Source: Yponomeuta sedellus (Eukaryota > Arthropoda > Insecta > Lepidoptera > Yponomeutidae). From it: DNA of 64,000 nucleotides. Position 1 is the first letter of the stretch; the number at the start of each line of letters is the position of its first letter. A model generated the notes under the pieces. The model had not been told where the DNA came from. It did no database searches and was given only the letters and a program-made list of their open reading frames with translations. Positions 10,561 through 22,551 of this stretch are shown in pieces. The translations under genes were made by a program, and so were the position numbers. The DNA lies in contig OW203726.1 of NCBI GenBank assembly GCA_934045075.1, positions 19,652,988-19,716,987 on the forward strand, read 5' to 3'.

Positions 10561-11285
10561 TTGGTCGGCACAGGTTTCGCCTAAACGACTTGCTAAGAAC
10601 GTCTTGCCTGCAACACCTCACAATGCACATCTTGCACATTAAGGCTACTATAACATAACCGATTATTGAAATAAAAATTACGGAAATTAAGCCCAATTCA
10701 ATGCATTTGTGCCAGGTTTTAGAACACTTACGAGTATATGTAAACTCTGTTAATTAAGTATCAAGATAGTATTTCTTAATGATTCGCGATACTCATACAT
10801 AGTCATATATTAAACGGGTCAAATCGCGATTATTCATTAGGTAAAACGTAATTATCTTATTTCCCGACGTTTCCGCAGCGTTAAAGTTGCCGTGGTCTCG
10901 GGTAGAGTCTACCCAGTGTTCAGATACTATGAAAACAGTAAATTTAGAGATTTTTTGTCTGTTGTTAGTCTAGTTTTACTTGGAAGATTCAATAAGTCAC
11001 AGTTCTATGTAATTTTGAATAATGCTTTAATGCGTGTAACGCTTCGATTTGATTTATGAAAACAATGAAAGACGCACGAAAACAAATATATAATACTTAT
11101 TGAAAAGATTAAAAAGAAATTCTTGAGAAACCTCTACAACAAACAATACGGGTATTATCCTTTTTTATACCCTACACGTTTCCTGCAGGCCAACTAGGAT
11201 ACGACTCTCTCGAAATAAGAAGGTCTTTAAGCTTAATAAAATTTGTTTTGGGCATAGTTCACAATAAAATCGACTGTATTAACTT
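10561..11285. other. AT-rich intergenic or intronic DNA
   Basis: Nothing recognised. If the exon at 11.3 kb belongs to a longer gene, this could be intron. Confidence 0.35.
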
Positions 11286-11963
11286 AGTGGGCCGGGTAGT
11301 GCAACTGTGGGTGCCGGAGGCGCGCGGACGGCTGCGCGCGCCGCGCCTGCTGCACGTGCCGGCTGCACGCACGACGGACCAGCAGCAGGCGCCCGTGCCG
11401 CGTGCGCTCGCACTGCTGAACTCCTTGCTCAGCGCGGTGCCGCAATGTGATATATTTACCACAGGGATTGGGAAAATGGTTGAAGAATGCAAGGGAATAC
11501 ACTATTTTTATTTTTAATGCACTAACCCGTGCTAAGGAACAAATTTAAAAACCTATTTAGAGGCTAAAAATAAATTTTAGCCTCTAAATAGGTTTTTAAA
11601 TTTTAGCCTCTAAATAGGTTTTTAAATTTGTTCCTTAGCACGGGTTAGTGCATTAAAAATAAAAATAGTGTAATCATGTGGGTACAGTGATATCGTTCCG
11701 ATGTTAAACCTAACTGCAAAGTAGGTAGTCGGGGCTGTAAGTAATGCAATTTGCTTAAGTCAGATGTCGCTGCCTGTACGTAATACAGAGAATATTGTAA
11801 AGAGGTTCGAAATTTCACTGATGCCGTGAGTCGCCCATTGGCTCAATTGGTAGAGTGCTGGTACGGATAGCCAGAGGTTGCGGGTTCGAATCCCGGCATG
11901 GGTGAAATTTTTAGCCTCTAAATAGGTTTTTAAATGCAAGGGAATGCTTGAAGAAGGATGATT
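11286..11963 (+). CDS. 3'-terminal exon of an unidentified gene, split by a SINE
   Basis: A GC-rich coding-like block (11288-11498) lies in AT-rich DNA. A plausible acceptor ends at TTAACTTAG (11287). It reads VVQLWVPEARGRLRAPRLL, a run ARTTDQQQAPVPRALALLN, then AVPQCDIFTTGIGKMVEECK. The family was not recognised. A SINE (11499-11932) with 13-bp target duplications interrupts it. Before insertion the frame would have continued GMLEEG and stopped at 11961-11963. The present frame ends IHYFYF at 11517 inside the SINE. AATAAA signals follow at 12042 and 12050. Upstream exons were not found. Confidence 0.5.
11499..11932 (+). mobile_element. SINE family S inserted in a coding exon
   Basis: It is flanked by a 13-bp direct repeat AATGCAAGGGAAT (11486-11498 and 11933-11945). 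The left end is the head module followed by an inverted tail, two direct tail copies and an inverted head. Then come the body, tRNA-like part (GGTTCGAATCCC) and 3' tail. The inverted modules make the left 160 bp self-complementary. Confidence 0.88.
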
Positions 11964-12041
11964 CTGTTTGTTTTTTAGTATTTAAGTGATTAAATAACTA
12001 AGTTTGTAGCGATTTGGCATTAGCTGTAAGTTACAAATGTA

Positions 12042-12055
12042 AATAAACAATAAAC
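12042..12055 (+). promoter_or_regulatory. Polyadenylation signals
   Basis: Two overlapping AATAAA-type motifs (AAATAAACAATAAAC) lie about 80 bp after the ancestral stop codon of the 11.3-kb exon, which supports that exon being the true gene end. Confidence 0.5.
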
Positions 12056-12059
12056 AATT

Positions 12060-13200
12060 ATGAATAAAAAAAAATCAGGTTTTAGAATCTACCCCACAAA
12101 CCATTCACAAGACGGAAAGCTTCGGTTTCCGTCGGCAACTTCCGTGCGCGTTCGGCTCATGGCCACGGGGCCAATAACACCGGATCAATGAGATTACTCA
12201 TTGCGCTTACACACGTCAATTGAGGCTGGATCTATTTGATCAATTGGAGTTCGCATTAGAAATTATTTTTTGAAGTTTCTAAGTGTTGCAGACTTCAGAA
12301 TCAATAATTTGCAATTTATGCCGTCAGAAGATAGTACCTTGAGACTGCAGTGCTGTTATGTCTGGCATACTTTTTATAATATTTTAAAATCTAATATTGT
12401 AGTGATTGTTAAAAAAATATATACTATTATATGGTCAGACTTCAAGTAACTTCAGTTTGTAGCTACATGAACTAAACATATAATTATCGCAGGATTCATA
12501 ATTATTACATTGTGATTTCATTCATTATTTTAAATGGCTGTTTTCTGACGGCCTTGTCGTGGGTGTCACATCTTTTTTTTGTTTTTGATATAAATAAATT
12601 CGACATAATTATGCGTGGACGTCATGTTGTGACTGGACACATGAATGAACGGTAGTTCTGTTATTAGCCTGTTTCTCTCTTTGGTAACTGGGAATAACGA
12701 AAGATACAAGTTAATTTTAAATTCAAATATTATTTATTTTGGTCCCATAAAAATAATTATAATTTTAATTCTATTTATTACATCTTCATCCTTATAAATA
12801 ATACCTAGTAAAGGTTATCACATTTCTTAAATAGTTAAACATGTAATTTCAATATTACATCAACATGGGAACAATTATATCTATCATTCATCACTATATT
12901 TAAAAACAAATATAAACCAGTCTTAAAAATTAATTTCAATTAAACTTACTTAGCTCATTTTACAACTTTATCTCATATTATTTTAGCATTGATAATCTGA
13001 AACTTAGAACCTGACCACCGCTAACACACCTTGCGGCTATTTGTACGATCTTATTTGGTAAAATACCGTAATATTTTACATCGTAGTGCCAAAACACGAT
13101 GTCTTACACAAATGATCAAGGTTTCATACAGAAGTTGCAGTAACATAAACCAACCAACTAAACCACGTTTTTTAATAACAGTTCAATGTTTATCATCCAT
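12060..13200. other. AT-rich intergenic, nothing recognised
   Basis: No supported coding frame, tRNA or complete transposon was seen. Confidence 0.4.
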
Positions 13201-13204
13201 AATA

Positions 13205-13535
13205 ATCATATTTCGGTTCGAACCCCAGTGCGGGCATGTACCAACGACTTTGTTTAATTTCAAAGTTACGTACGTTTACATTTGCGAGTTTGTAGTCGCA
13301 ATACCACACGCTAACGGTGAAGGAAAACATCGTGAGGAGACGCGTGGCTTGGTTGGCTCCACACATGTTGACTAGTCTTTCCTGTGGGCTAGGCCGACTA
13401 AGCCGTCAGGATGGTATAGGTGCTGGGCAAGTGTAGGTACACCATCTTAAAACCATGTCCCAGGCACTGCAGCATCTTCACCAATCTAGTGTTCGTGAAA
13501 ATGCCACTGAACCTTGTATAAATCATTTCATTACG
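13205..13535 (+). repeat. Dispersed repeat Q
   Basis: It contains a tRNA-like GGTTCGAACCCC, the block CACGCTAACGGTGAAGGAAA, CATCGTGAGGA and the block CTTTCCTGTGGGCTAGGCCG. The same blocks occur at 54.64-54.83 kb and, inverted, at 61.76-62.0 kb. It is probably an old SINE or LINE tail. Confidence 0.6.
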
Positions 13536-13592
13536 TTAATGCCGAGGCTAATCATATTTCTTACTTCCACCTATTATCATGCAACCATCTCT

Positions 13593-15712
13593 TCAGCATC
13601 TTTCGATCGGTCCATACCGCTGACGGAACCACATCATGCCACTATAGTCAGGTTCGTAGACGTCAGGGATCTCTTTGTCGATGGCTTCGCAGTAGACCAT
13701 CTTGACGGAGCTTTCGTTGTAGAGACGCTCCTCGAACTTGATGAGCTGCTTGAAGAAGCCAGTGTTCGGTCGGATTTGGGATCTAAAACAATGGATATGA
13801 TAGATAAGTTTGACGTTTTTGCAGTACTTCATACACACCTAAGAATATTCTTTACGTCTATCTAGCCTGGGGGTGAAGATGAGGTCTAGGAAGAACCATG
13901 GAGATTCCTAGCATTTGGATTTTTATGACCACCATAAAGGCGATATAAACGTCTGTCAAGTCTCTTGATGTAGTTTTATATATAATAACGTATAAAAGGA
14001 GTGTTAAATGGCCAGGGTTTAAAACATCCGCAATTTAGAGCATAAGCTAAAGATGATCCCTATTAAAAAGACCGTGCTATAAATTTAAAACGGCCGTTGA
14101 GTCATCCCGTAATAGTTCAGCATATCTCCAGCATCTGACCTTATTAATGGCATATTTGTTTTCTAATAAACTCACCGCCTGAGTTTGATGTGGTGGTATG
14201 CGTCTCTGAGCGTCATCTTTTCCCATTTCACCAAGTAGGCCAGGCAGAGAGTCACTGATCGCGACACGCCAGCCACGCAGTGCACCAGTACTACTTCACC
14301 TCTTGACACGACCTGCAATAAATAACGTTTTTTAAACCTCTGCTGATGCAAAGCAATGAATTCCCGACGAAATATTTTATCTCCTCTATCTCTTCTAATA
14401 TTTAAGTGTAGAGGTCCTTATTGACCTGTGGCCTGGATAGGCTACCAAAATTTATCGAGTGGCCTGGACAGACGGTGGTCTATCGTCAAACGTGTCAAAA
14501 CGTGCTCTCCAAAAGATTTTCGAGATTTACTTCGAGACTGGGATCTCGATCTCAAGTCCCAAGTCCCACCAAAATATCAAGTGAACAAAACCAAACCAAC
14601 CTCATTGATTAGATCGGCAACTCGTTCCATGAATGGGTGCATATCGGCGTTGGGGGTGTCCAATAATGGCACGTAGACTCTGGGGGCGCAGTCTTCGGGC
14701 GGAGGCGGCAGCTCGGGGGCTGCATTTACAACCAGGCCTGGTCTTAGAGACTTCACCGCGCCAGGGAGGGCATGTGCCCCACACACGTAGACTGAACTGG
14801 TGACGCGCGATACCCCGAGGGGGCAGCCTCTGTTTGGGAAAAAGAAATAAATGCTTAGAAAAAGTACGGATGGATATATTTTTTCTAGTTATTTAATTTA
14901 ATATTATTTTAACAATATACCAAATAAGCATTGGATCAGAATCAGTATTGAAAATTGAACCAGTTGTGAAAAACAGTAGACGCTCAACAACAAACTATGT
15001 GAATAATTTTACGACTGGGTACCTACATCACTATTGAGACAATAATAATGATCGTCTTATCAACGACAATAATATTTGATTATACTTTGTCCTAGCTCGA
15101 CCTTTCGCCCCTTCAAACAGCGGTATTTCTGGTGTATTTATCAAAACATTACTAATCACTGCAGTAGTATTACAACACGGCTGCGCGGGAGTGGTGGGTA
15201 AATATTGCATTCCTACATCTTGTGTCATTATGGCGCGGTGCCAGCTCGATGTGACCTCGCGAACTTACTGCCTTTGGTAGCCAAATATTGTCCGAAACGA
15301 AATATTTTGTTTAAGTTTACTAATGAAATATTTTCCCAATAGTAGAAAGACACATTCTGAAACTTCTTTAAAGTTTTTGGAATAGTTGAAAGCAATTTTT
15401 TATAAAATATATCTCACAGTATTTTAAAAGATAATTTATATTTTCGTCCGCTTTGTCTTTTAAATTCTGACTAAATTTTCCGACTTCTTCTGTACTGACC
15501 TCCTGTATTTGGTTTTCTAACAATGTAACTTATTAGTGTCCGAGCTGCTTCAAATAACTTCAATCAGTTCATACTAAAGACATTATTTACCCTCAAATAT
15601 CTACCTACCTATTTAGTTCCTCCTTAGTCAGTTTCTGGTTTTCAACTTCAACTGTAGGCTCGTTGCCTTCTCCAACATTTGCCACTTTATCATCTACTGT
15701 TAGAACCTTCAT
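13593..15712 (-). CDS. Dual-specificity protein phosphatase, DUSP14/18-like (219 aa)
   Basis: Four exons: 15712-15609, 14829-14601, 14312-14176 and 13782-13593 (stop TGA 13595-13593). All introns are GT-AG and the exon lengths (104, 229, 137, 190) give exactly 220 codons. The protein starts [16 protein letters not shown]. The catalytic domain begins around [13 protein letters not shown]. The general acid is probably the Asp of LLDTPNAD. The P-loop [17 protein letters not shown] is the C-x5-R active site, with Cys nucleophile and Arg present. [15 protein letters not shown] is the typical following helix, and the tail is [11 protein letters not shown]. Such small atypical DUSPs remove phosphate from Ser/Thr and Tyr, often on MAP kinases. 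Substrate here is unknown. No MAP-kinase docking domain is seen. Confidence 0.92.
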
Positions 15713-15869
15713 TTTAACTCAGGCAAACACTAATTCATCAATTCTATAAAGAAACTGCACTATACTTTTCACTTGTCACAAAAATTACCACCAAATTGTT
15801 CAGTTTACTTTCGAAAGTCAATGTGTTCGTATCAGTAGCGAAGTAAATATCGATCCAGTTAGCTATACG

Positions 15870-16000
15870 GAGCTCGAGATGCGTACGTCTGCTTCGGATG
15901 CTGGCTTAAGACTGAGCTTCGAGCTTTCGTAGCCAGCCAAGCCACCTGGGGACACGGCGCGTCGCCGGCGCCGCCCCACGACGCAAAATATTCGACATTC
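15870..16000 (-). promoter_or_regulatory. Candidate promoter of the phosphatase gene
   Basis: A CG-rich patch lies about 200 bp upstream of the start codon. On the minus strand it holds CTCAGTCTT (core TCAGT at 15915-15911), an arthropod initiator-like motif. No TATA box was seen. The start site is inferred. Confidence 0.35.
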
Positions 16001-16317
16001 CAGAGTTATTTCAGGCGCTCGTTTGTGACGAGACTATTTACAATGTTTACGCTGCCACTTTTGGTGGCAATCAACGTGTTTTGCCTGTTGTTTTCATGGT
16101 GGCTAGTGTGTTATTTTGGTTAGGAATGGAACGTATGTTTGTAATTATATATGCTGTGGTAAGCTTGTTGGGAAACAGGCTCAGAGAGACAATATGGCCT
16201 TAACCACGCAAGCCCACAGTAGATTGGCAATTTCAAACGCTGATGTATTTAAACACCTCAGGCACTCGTTTCCTCACGATGTTTTCCTTCGCGTTAGCAA
16301 AAGCTATTGCTACTCTA

Positions 16318-16462
16318 TATCCACCCTCGTATGTTCCCACTGCTGGGGCACGGGTCTCTTCCTGTATCGCAGGAAGGTTAGGCCACACTCCACCACGGCG
16401 GCTAAGTCCAGGTTGGTGGAAAATTGTAAGACAGTCGCGGATCTTACTGTCAGAAGTATCAA
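16318..16462 (+). repeat. Dispersed repeat R, left half
   Basis: It has the CCCACTGCTGGGGCACGGG, GCAGGAAGGTTAGGCC and CTTACTGTCAGAAG blocks. The right half is absent. It is preceded at 16260 by CTCACGATGTTTTCCTTC, a motif also found in other repeats here. Confidence 0.7.
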
Positions 16463-17695
16463 AGAAATCATTGGTACATGCTGGAATTCCAACCCACGGC
16501 CTCCCGATTAAGAGGCCGGGGTTTCTAAGCGAAGTGTCGCTACCACCGCTCTAACAAAAGGCATGTGGCGACCGCGCATTCCCCACAACAGTACCAAGTT
16601 CTATTCCTGCCTCGGTCCCGTGTTCCGCCCTTCACTGCGACACATTCCAGAGTAGAAACTACGAGGAATGTTATTAACTAGACGAGTTGGTTGGATAAGT
16701 AAGTAGAATCAGTAGGTTGAAGTGGTAGTGGGCGGGGTACATAGCACGCAGAACCTGATGGCCGATGGGGCCAAAGTTCTCGAATAGCCGCATCCTGGGT
16801 GATTTTCCATGTTTGCGATGTCTTTGCCTGGTTACCTGGTTACACAAGTGATTGTGTTGTGTGGAAGTTCTTATTATTTAGTAAGATAAGATAAGAATAT
16901 TCTTATCAGGAAAAAACACAAACATAAAATCATTACAAAGATACAGTACATTAGGCATGACGAAAGATTTTTAAATCCTCTTCCATAATATCCATTCCAT
17001 AACACATTTATTATTTACAGAACACCTATATTTCTGTAATAAACTAAGGTTTTACAAAGGTTAAAGGCATATTTGTAAAGTTATTTTAAATCTTTGGGAA
17101 AACGGGTCGCAGTTTCATAGCGTCGAATCTGACGTCACGATTACGATAGTCACAACAAAGCACGGGTGAAGTTCACCAAGCGTGACGTCACGCGGTATGA
17201 TGTTTCAGTCAAAATGGCTGAAAGCGGTAGGTATTGTAGTTTTTATTTTATTGAAAATATTGGTAATACCTATCTTTTTTTTTTACTTTTTCCTAATATC
17301 TTTAAATCTTTGATTATTTATACTGTCGTCATGCCTATTGGCGGCCTTATATTGATTAGTAATATGTTAGAGTCATTGAACTAAGAGTTTACGAGCGACG
17401 CGATAATAAAAGTAACATAATATCATAAAAAGATAAACTGATATAGATGAAGATATTTGTGTGTGCATAGAAACCACATGTCTTGCGTGACTGATAAATA
17501 GTTAGACACGCTCAAATTACGGTAATAAATTAATGAAGAATGAAGGAACGATTCATATACAAACATAGTTTATACTAAAAGATGCTAAAAGCAAGGAAAA
17601 ACGTTCTTGAACAACATAGTTTCGAAAGAATGTTTCAAAGATTTTCATAGAAATAAAAATACTCGTATATTGTTCGCAACTGTTCATGCTAGGTA
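16463..17695. other. Intergenic, nothing recognised
   Basis: No supported gene. The open frame at 17166-17384 is short and its hydrophobic tail comes from T-rich sequence. Confidence 0.4.
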
Positions 17696-17699
17696 TGTG

Positions 17700-17850
17700 T
17701 ATCTTCTTCTTTTTCTTGTTCAGGCTATATTATGTAGTCCACTGCTGGACATAGCCCTCCCCTAATGAGCGCCATAGCGCCCTGTCTTCAGCTTGCCGCA
17801 TCCAGCAACTGCCTGCAGTTTTTCGTAGATCGTGATCAGTATATGTATAT
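17700..17850 (-). pseudogene. LINE fragment
   Basis: Blocks such as CCACTGCTGGACATAGCC and CTTCAGCTTGCCGCATCCA match the complement of a common lepidopteran LINE coding end. The fragment is too short for a clade call. Confidence 0.35.
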
Positions 17851-18017
17851 TGTCTTTTAATTTAATTATTAAGTCCATCATTACTAAGAAGTGTCACCGG
17901 GTAAATGGAAAATCACATGCAACCCATGATACGGATTTACTCTAGTATGAAATATATAATAATTAATCGACCATACAACAACTTCCCAATGTTAAACAAG
18001 TATTAATTAGTATTTAT

Positions 18018-18235
18018 GACCTGTGTGGCGCTGCGGTAGCGCATCTCCCTACCAGTAAGAGGTCCCGGGTTCGAACCCCGGTTGGGGACAAAAAACAACC
18101 CCAGGTCTTGGATGTTTACATGTTTGTGATGTCGTTGATTCTGGTTCCCACGACATAGGGTATCCTAGTGTGGGGCCAGAAGCAATGTATTAGCCTGTAT
18201 GTAAATGTTATGTTATAAGTAGATACAAGCAATTC
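18018..18235 (+). mobile_element. tRNA-derived SINE (family T)
   Basis: A tRNA-like head (GTGGCGCTGCGGTAGCGC, then GGTTCGAACCCC as B box) is followed by GATGTTTACATG, GTTCCCACG, GGGTATCCTAGTGTGGGG and GCAATGTAT. Here the tRNA part is at the 5' end, the usual SINE order. A second copy is at 27.9 kb and an inverted, headless one at 52.0 kb. Confidence 0.82.
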
Positions 18236-18739
18236 GTATAAGATATCATCCTAAAATTATGCTATATAATTTTTTTTTTCTGTGTCAGATGTAGATTGGT
18301 TTATACCTAAAAACGACACCGTATGCCAATGAAACTTTGCCAATACGTTTTGAGGCCACAAATCGTGCTTACAAATGAGAATTACAGAATAAAAAGGAAA
18401 TTAAGGCCTCAGAAGACTTTTCGCGACATTACAAAAATGTAAACATCTAATGCATTGTAGGCAGTTGCGCTTCCGCTCCGCCGTTTAGTGGTAATAGAGG
18501 CCGAATAGTTTCTATGAAAGGTCTTTTGGTAATGGAAATTGCTCCTTGAGGGAGCTACGCGGTAACAACCAGCGCCATCAACAGAATAAAAATCATATCT
18601 TGTTTCATAATACAAAACGGAGGCATTATAAATCTTAACCTACTTAAATCTTACTGCTACAGCTTAAGAACCTACAGTCTAGAAGCTAGGAACAACAACC
18701 TAAGTCTTTTGTGGCAAAACTGCTTTAAATTCCTACATA

Positions 18740-18900
18740 TGACCTGAATATGTCGGTGGAGTCTCCGACTTACTCAACGAAGATTTTCAGCGACTCGTTT
18801 ACTGTAACGGCCACTCGACTGTGGAATGATCTGCCGGTCTCAATAAGGCGCTCTCCTTCCTTCATCCTCCGTATCTCTCTCTAACAGTGTTACTATGCGC
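18740..18900 (+). pseudogene. LINE ORF2 C-terminal fragment
   Basis: The frame reads SPTYSTKIFSDSFTVTATRL, followed by WNDLPVSIR. The sequence VTATRLWNDLP is typical of the far C-terminus of Jockey/CR1-type ORF2 proteins. The frame breaks soon after and no other part of the element is nearby. Confidence 0.55.
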
Positions 18901-19299
18901 TTAATGCTTGCACTTTTATGAAGCTGGACACCGTTTATAAAGCTATAGTTATAATATTGTCAGGATCAGTTTTACTTATCCTAATTTCCTTGGAGTTCAA
19001 GCAAGTTTTTCCATAAAACCATCCTCATAAAATCGTTTTTTACAACATCAAATCAACTACTCCGATTGTACGTGATTGTACTGACTGATTGATACAATTG
19101 TAACCTGTCAAAATGTCCAGGTACTTCGCAATGTCTGACCGTGGCAGGTGCCTAGATATTTTGCCGGATCATGCTTAATTCGCTCCAATTGGCTGGCACA
19201 ATCGTCAAGTCCCGCTCGCTTGGTACTCCTCTGAACGCCCGTCTCGTTCCCAACCCAGCCTTCTTTTACCTTACTACTATCTATACTACTACTACCAAA

Positions 19300-19500
19300 C
19301 TATTCAGTTTGGTTTGGGCGAAAGTTTGGTTAGATCAAAGTTTCTTATTCAATAACGAAAGAACAGCTGAACGGATCAGGATAAAATTCGGCGCAGAGTT
19401 AAATTATACTCCAGAATAGCACATAGGCTTTTTATCCTAAAAGTTAGAGAAAAAGATTTCCACGAAGTGAACGAAGTCGCAGGTAATATCTAGTCAATTT
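19300..19500 (+). repeat. LINE-like 3' repeat fragment
   Basis: Blocks GAACGGATCAGGATAAAATTC, GCACATAGGCTTTTTATC and a GTCGCAGGTAATATCTAGT end match a repeat family common in Lepidoptera. A short related end is at 51780-51900. Confidence 0.35.
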
Positions 19501-19704
19501 ATAATGTACCTACCAAGTCTACAATGCTATTATACCTAATTTGTGAATGCAAAAATAAAGATTATTTGTATTTATATCTATGTATTTATAATGCATTTTT
19601 AGACCAACTCTAAATACCAAAGAACAATCGTTGATACCGATCATCAAACATTATCAAAAAAAATATCTTCATCGATGGGAGATATTAGAAGTGGGATAGG
19701 CTAT

Positions 19705-19883
19705 TTATTTTTTCGGCTCCCTCTCGGTGATGAGCAGCGGGATGCCGCCACGAACACCCTGCACGATGTTCATGAAGGTGTTAAGCTCCAGCTGTGGCAA
19801 GGAGTGCGGGCCGGGCCGCACCCTGAACCGGTGCAGCACGGCCGCCAGCCCCGCCAGCGACTGCATCTGCCCCAGCCGTGCAC
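19705..19883 (-). CDS. CYP6 P450 terminal exon (single copy for two first exons)
   Basis: Acceptor TTTTGTGCAG precedes 19883. The exon starts in phase 1 and reads ARLGQMQSLAGLAAVLHRFR, then LELNTFMNIVQGVRGGIPLL, ending ITEREPKK and TAA. This is the last 60 residues of a CYP6-type P450, directly after the heme Cys-Ile-Gly. An AATAAA overlaps the stop codon. The nearest upstream first exon (20694-21887) is dead. The next one, 25032-26364, is intact, phase-compatible and has no other terminal exon. Splicing the two would give 503 residues. This exon is closely similar to the one at 36858. Confidence 0.85.
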
Positions 19884-20059
19884 CTGCACAAAACCACACA
19901 CCTCTACATCTTAAGCAGATTCAGTCAAGTAACTTAACATCTTATGAGAAAAGTGAACACAAAGAGTTTACTGTTAATTGGGGCATCACACGGACGCTGA
20001 AATGTCTAATTGTAGTATGGACAATCCCTTATGTTGTTTACCCTTAAGTAGATTAGATA

Positions 20060-20580
20060 ACTAATCAATATTTGGGGCTTGCAGGTGTCACTACACTACA
20101 TAGTCGCAGCTCTTCCCGATGCCTGCGACCAGAAACTTCAATATCTGGGTCGTAATTTTACATAGTTTATCCTAGACCTTGGCTTATCTACCTATATAAT
20201 GTACAACATACCTAGTCACAGTACTATCAGTACTGTAAGTTTGGATTAGCATTCTTTTGCACGAATTTTCATATAAAGTAGATATCGATATATATTTTTC
20301 CAGCCTTATGCATAAGGTTGCAGTGGGTGCACGGGGAAAAAGAAATTCCCCGTGGACCCACTGGTGGGTGAAGCTGGTGGGTGGACGGGTCGCGGCCGAT
20401 ATAAATTTAGCTTGGAAATTTCGTGCTTCATAGGGAAAGTGACCACGTATTCTGTCAACAATATAGTTACAGTTACATTTGGTTACAGGTCTTTCCCACG
20501 CCTGTAACCAAACGCCGTGATATCAGGGACGTATTTTCAGATAGTTTATCTTAGACCTACCTATAATAAACTCTTAGTTG
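20060..20580. other. P450 intron or intergenic DNA
   Basis: Contains an imperfect local inverted repeat (GTGGGTGCACGGGGAAAAAG against a complement about 25 bp on). No coding sequence recognised. Confidence 0.35.
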
Positions 20581-20693
20581 ATATTATTCCCAAATTAAAG
20601 AAAACCATCGGAAATTTTCCCATAGAAAAACATAAACGAGGCCAAAACTACTAAGTAATAGACGCACGTCCGTACACACAACACGATTCTCAC

Positions 20694-21887
20694 CTATGCA
20701 AGATCGCGGACCTTCCTCGAAGGGCAGGAACACGTAATTGTGAGGCAGAGCTTCCTTAAACCTCTCCGGCCGGAACTGATCCGGCTGCTTCCAGTACGCA
20801 GGATCGTTCTGGAGCGCCTGCACCGGTATTATGACCTTCACACCCGGCGTTATCTCCACGCCGGTCCCGGGAATAGTATACTTCCTGGTGCATACTCGGT
20901 TAGGAACTCAGGGTTTTAAGCCAACTGGTGCAGTAGGAAACTAGTCGAGTGCGACGAGGTCTCAAAACCTGCAGCGAAGAAGACAAACAACTGTGCTGCC
21001 ATCACTTTTATGCCGAGTTCTAACTCCACTTCATCCGGTGGGTGTTCGATGGAGTTTCCCACTATTTTTCCTTTCTGTTCCAACTCCATAAGTAAATCGA
21101 TAAAATCGTGTCGCCCGCTGGCTTTTCCACCCCTCTCGTCTCGTATCTTCGTGAGGAGGTTGATCATACAGTCGTCCACTTCTTTTTTGTTGATAACAAT
21201 ATATTTTTTTAATTCCGGGAACAACTCCATCAATCCTAATCCAATTATAACTTTTAAATCTTTTTGGAACATCAGTGCGCCAAGCCGGCGGAAGTATGAT
21301 TTTTCGTTGTTGATGGTGTCCATATCAATACCGAAGCCACAGGCGCCGATGAACTCGGTGGTGAAGCGTGCCATCAGCTCGCGCACGTTGTACTCCGCCC
21401 CTTGCGCCGCCAACACCCCCGCCACACCCTGTAACTTCTCAGCGCAGCGCACCACTAACATGTTCTTCAGCTTGCTGCTAGTAAACGCTGCTGTCAATCG
21501 CTGCCGCAACAGCTTCTAGGTATCCCCGTCCACATTAAACAAGTTCAGCGTCATTGGCTCCTTTTCTGTGTTCCGCCCAAGGCCTCGCCTGTGGAAGTGG
21601 TCAAAGTCAACACTCAAGATATGCCTCACTATATCGGGATCCCTGATGATTACTTCCGGGGTATTTCCTCTGTAGTATCCCACAATTTTTTCATCGGGAT
21701 ATTTGTTGTAAAGCTCTTCAGAGATTTCAATCATTGACTTGTACGCGAACAAGTTTCGGAAGTGGTTTCCAAAGATTGGCACTGTTGGCTCATGTTTTAC
21801 GTTCCTCTTAGCCCAGTAGTTGTGATTTCGTGTCATGTACAGGTAAATCCCGAGCAGCGTGAGTGCGACCAAGAGGTAAAACATCAT
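20694..21887 (-). pseudogene. CYP6-like P450 first exon, inactivated
   Basis: It aligns throughout with the intact first exon at 25032-26364. It starts MMFYLLVALTLLGIYLYMTR (membrane anchor) and ends with the heme motif FEEGPRSCIG and donor GTGAGA (phase 1). Lesions are as follows. The Trp of the helix-C WxxxR motif is TAG (21513-21515). A Tyr codon near 20926 is TAA. About 140 bp including the helix-K ExxR motif is deleted near 20900. One base is lost just after that deletion, and two residues are missing after SKLKN. The I-helix AAGFETS survives. It cannot make a P450. Confidence 0.93.
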
Positions 21888-21934
21888 GTAATTTCCACGG
21901 TTACTCTGCTTCTATTATAGAAATAGACAACATA

Positions 21935-22551
21935 CAGGGTGTCTCATTCAAATCGGTCAGTATGGGAAAGTCTGAAACTATAAGACATACGAAGATCTGT
22001 TCTGAGGAACCATATCATCGATTTTAATAACAAGAAAAACTGCATTCATGCATTTTAAAAAACATCTTTACTCCGTTCGGGAATCGAACACGGTTGTTTT
22101 GAAAAAAAAAAAACTTCTATTAATCAAACACTAACAATCAATTGAAAAGCCCACTTAAAATAAGTATGTAGATACTTATTTAAAGATTAAGATCGTTACC
22201 TAAACGTGTTGAATATTGTATTGAAAAAGGCGGCGGCGGTCACTTCGAGCACCTACTAAAATAAATTAAAGTATGTGAAAACAATGCATTTTATTCATTT
22301 TAGACATCATGTTTCATACAGAAATTTACTGTTTAAGACCTACACAATCGATATCTAAATAGAAATAGTGTAGGTTTTTTTTTTCAAAACAACCGGGTTC
22401 GATTCCCGAACGGAGTACAGATGTTTTTTAAAATGTATGAATGCAGTTTTTCTTGTTATTAAAATCGATGATATGGTTCCTCAGAACAGATCTTCGTATG
22501 TCTTATAGTTTCTGACTTTCCCATACTGACCGATTTGGATGAGACACCCTG
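21935..22551. mobile_element. Foldback MITE, Tc1/mariner-like
   Basis: Ends CAGGGTGTCTCATTCAAATC and its complement are flanked by TA. The arms pair over about 170 bp or more. Each arm carries GGTTCGATTCCC-type sequence (B-box-like), as in the MITE at 1.0 kb, although the terminal sequences differ. No transposase. It lies 47 bp upstream of the dead P450 exon. Confidence 0.85.

Noticed and set aside
17166..17384. 72-residue frame with hydrophobic end
   Set aside because: Composition follows T-rich DNA; no splice sites or homology pattern.
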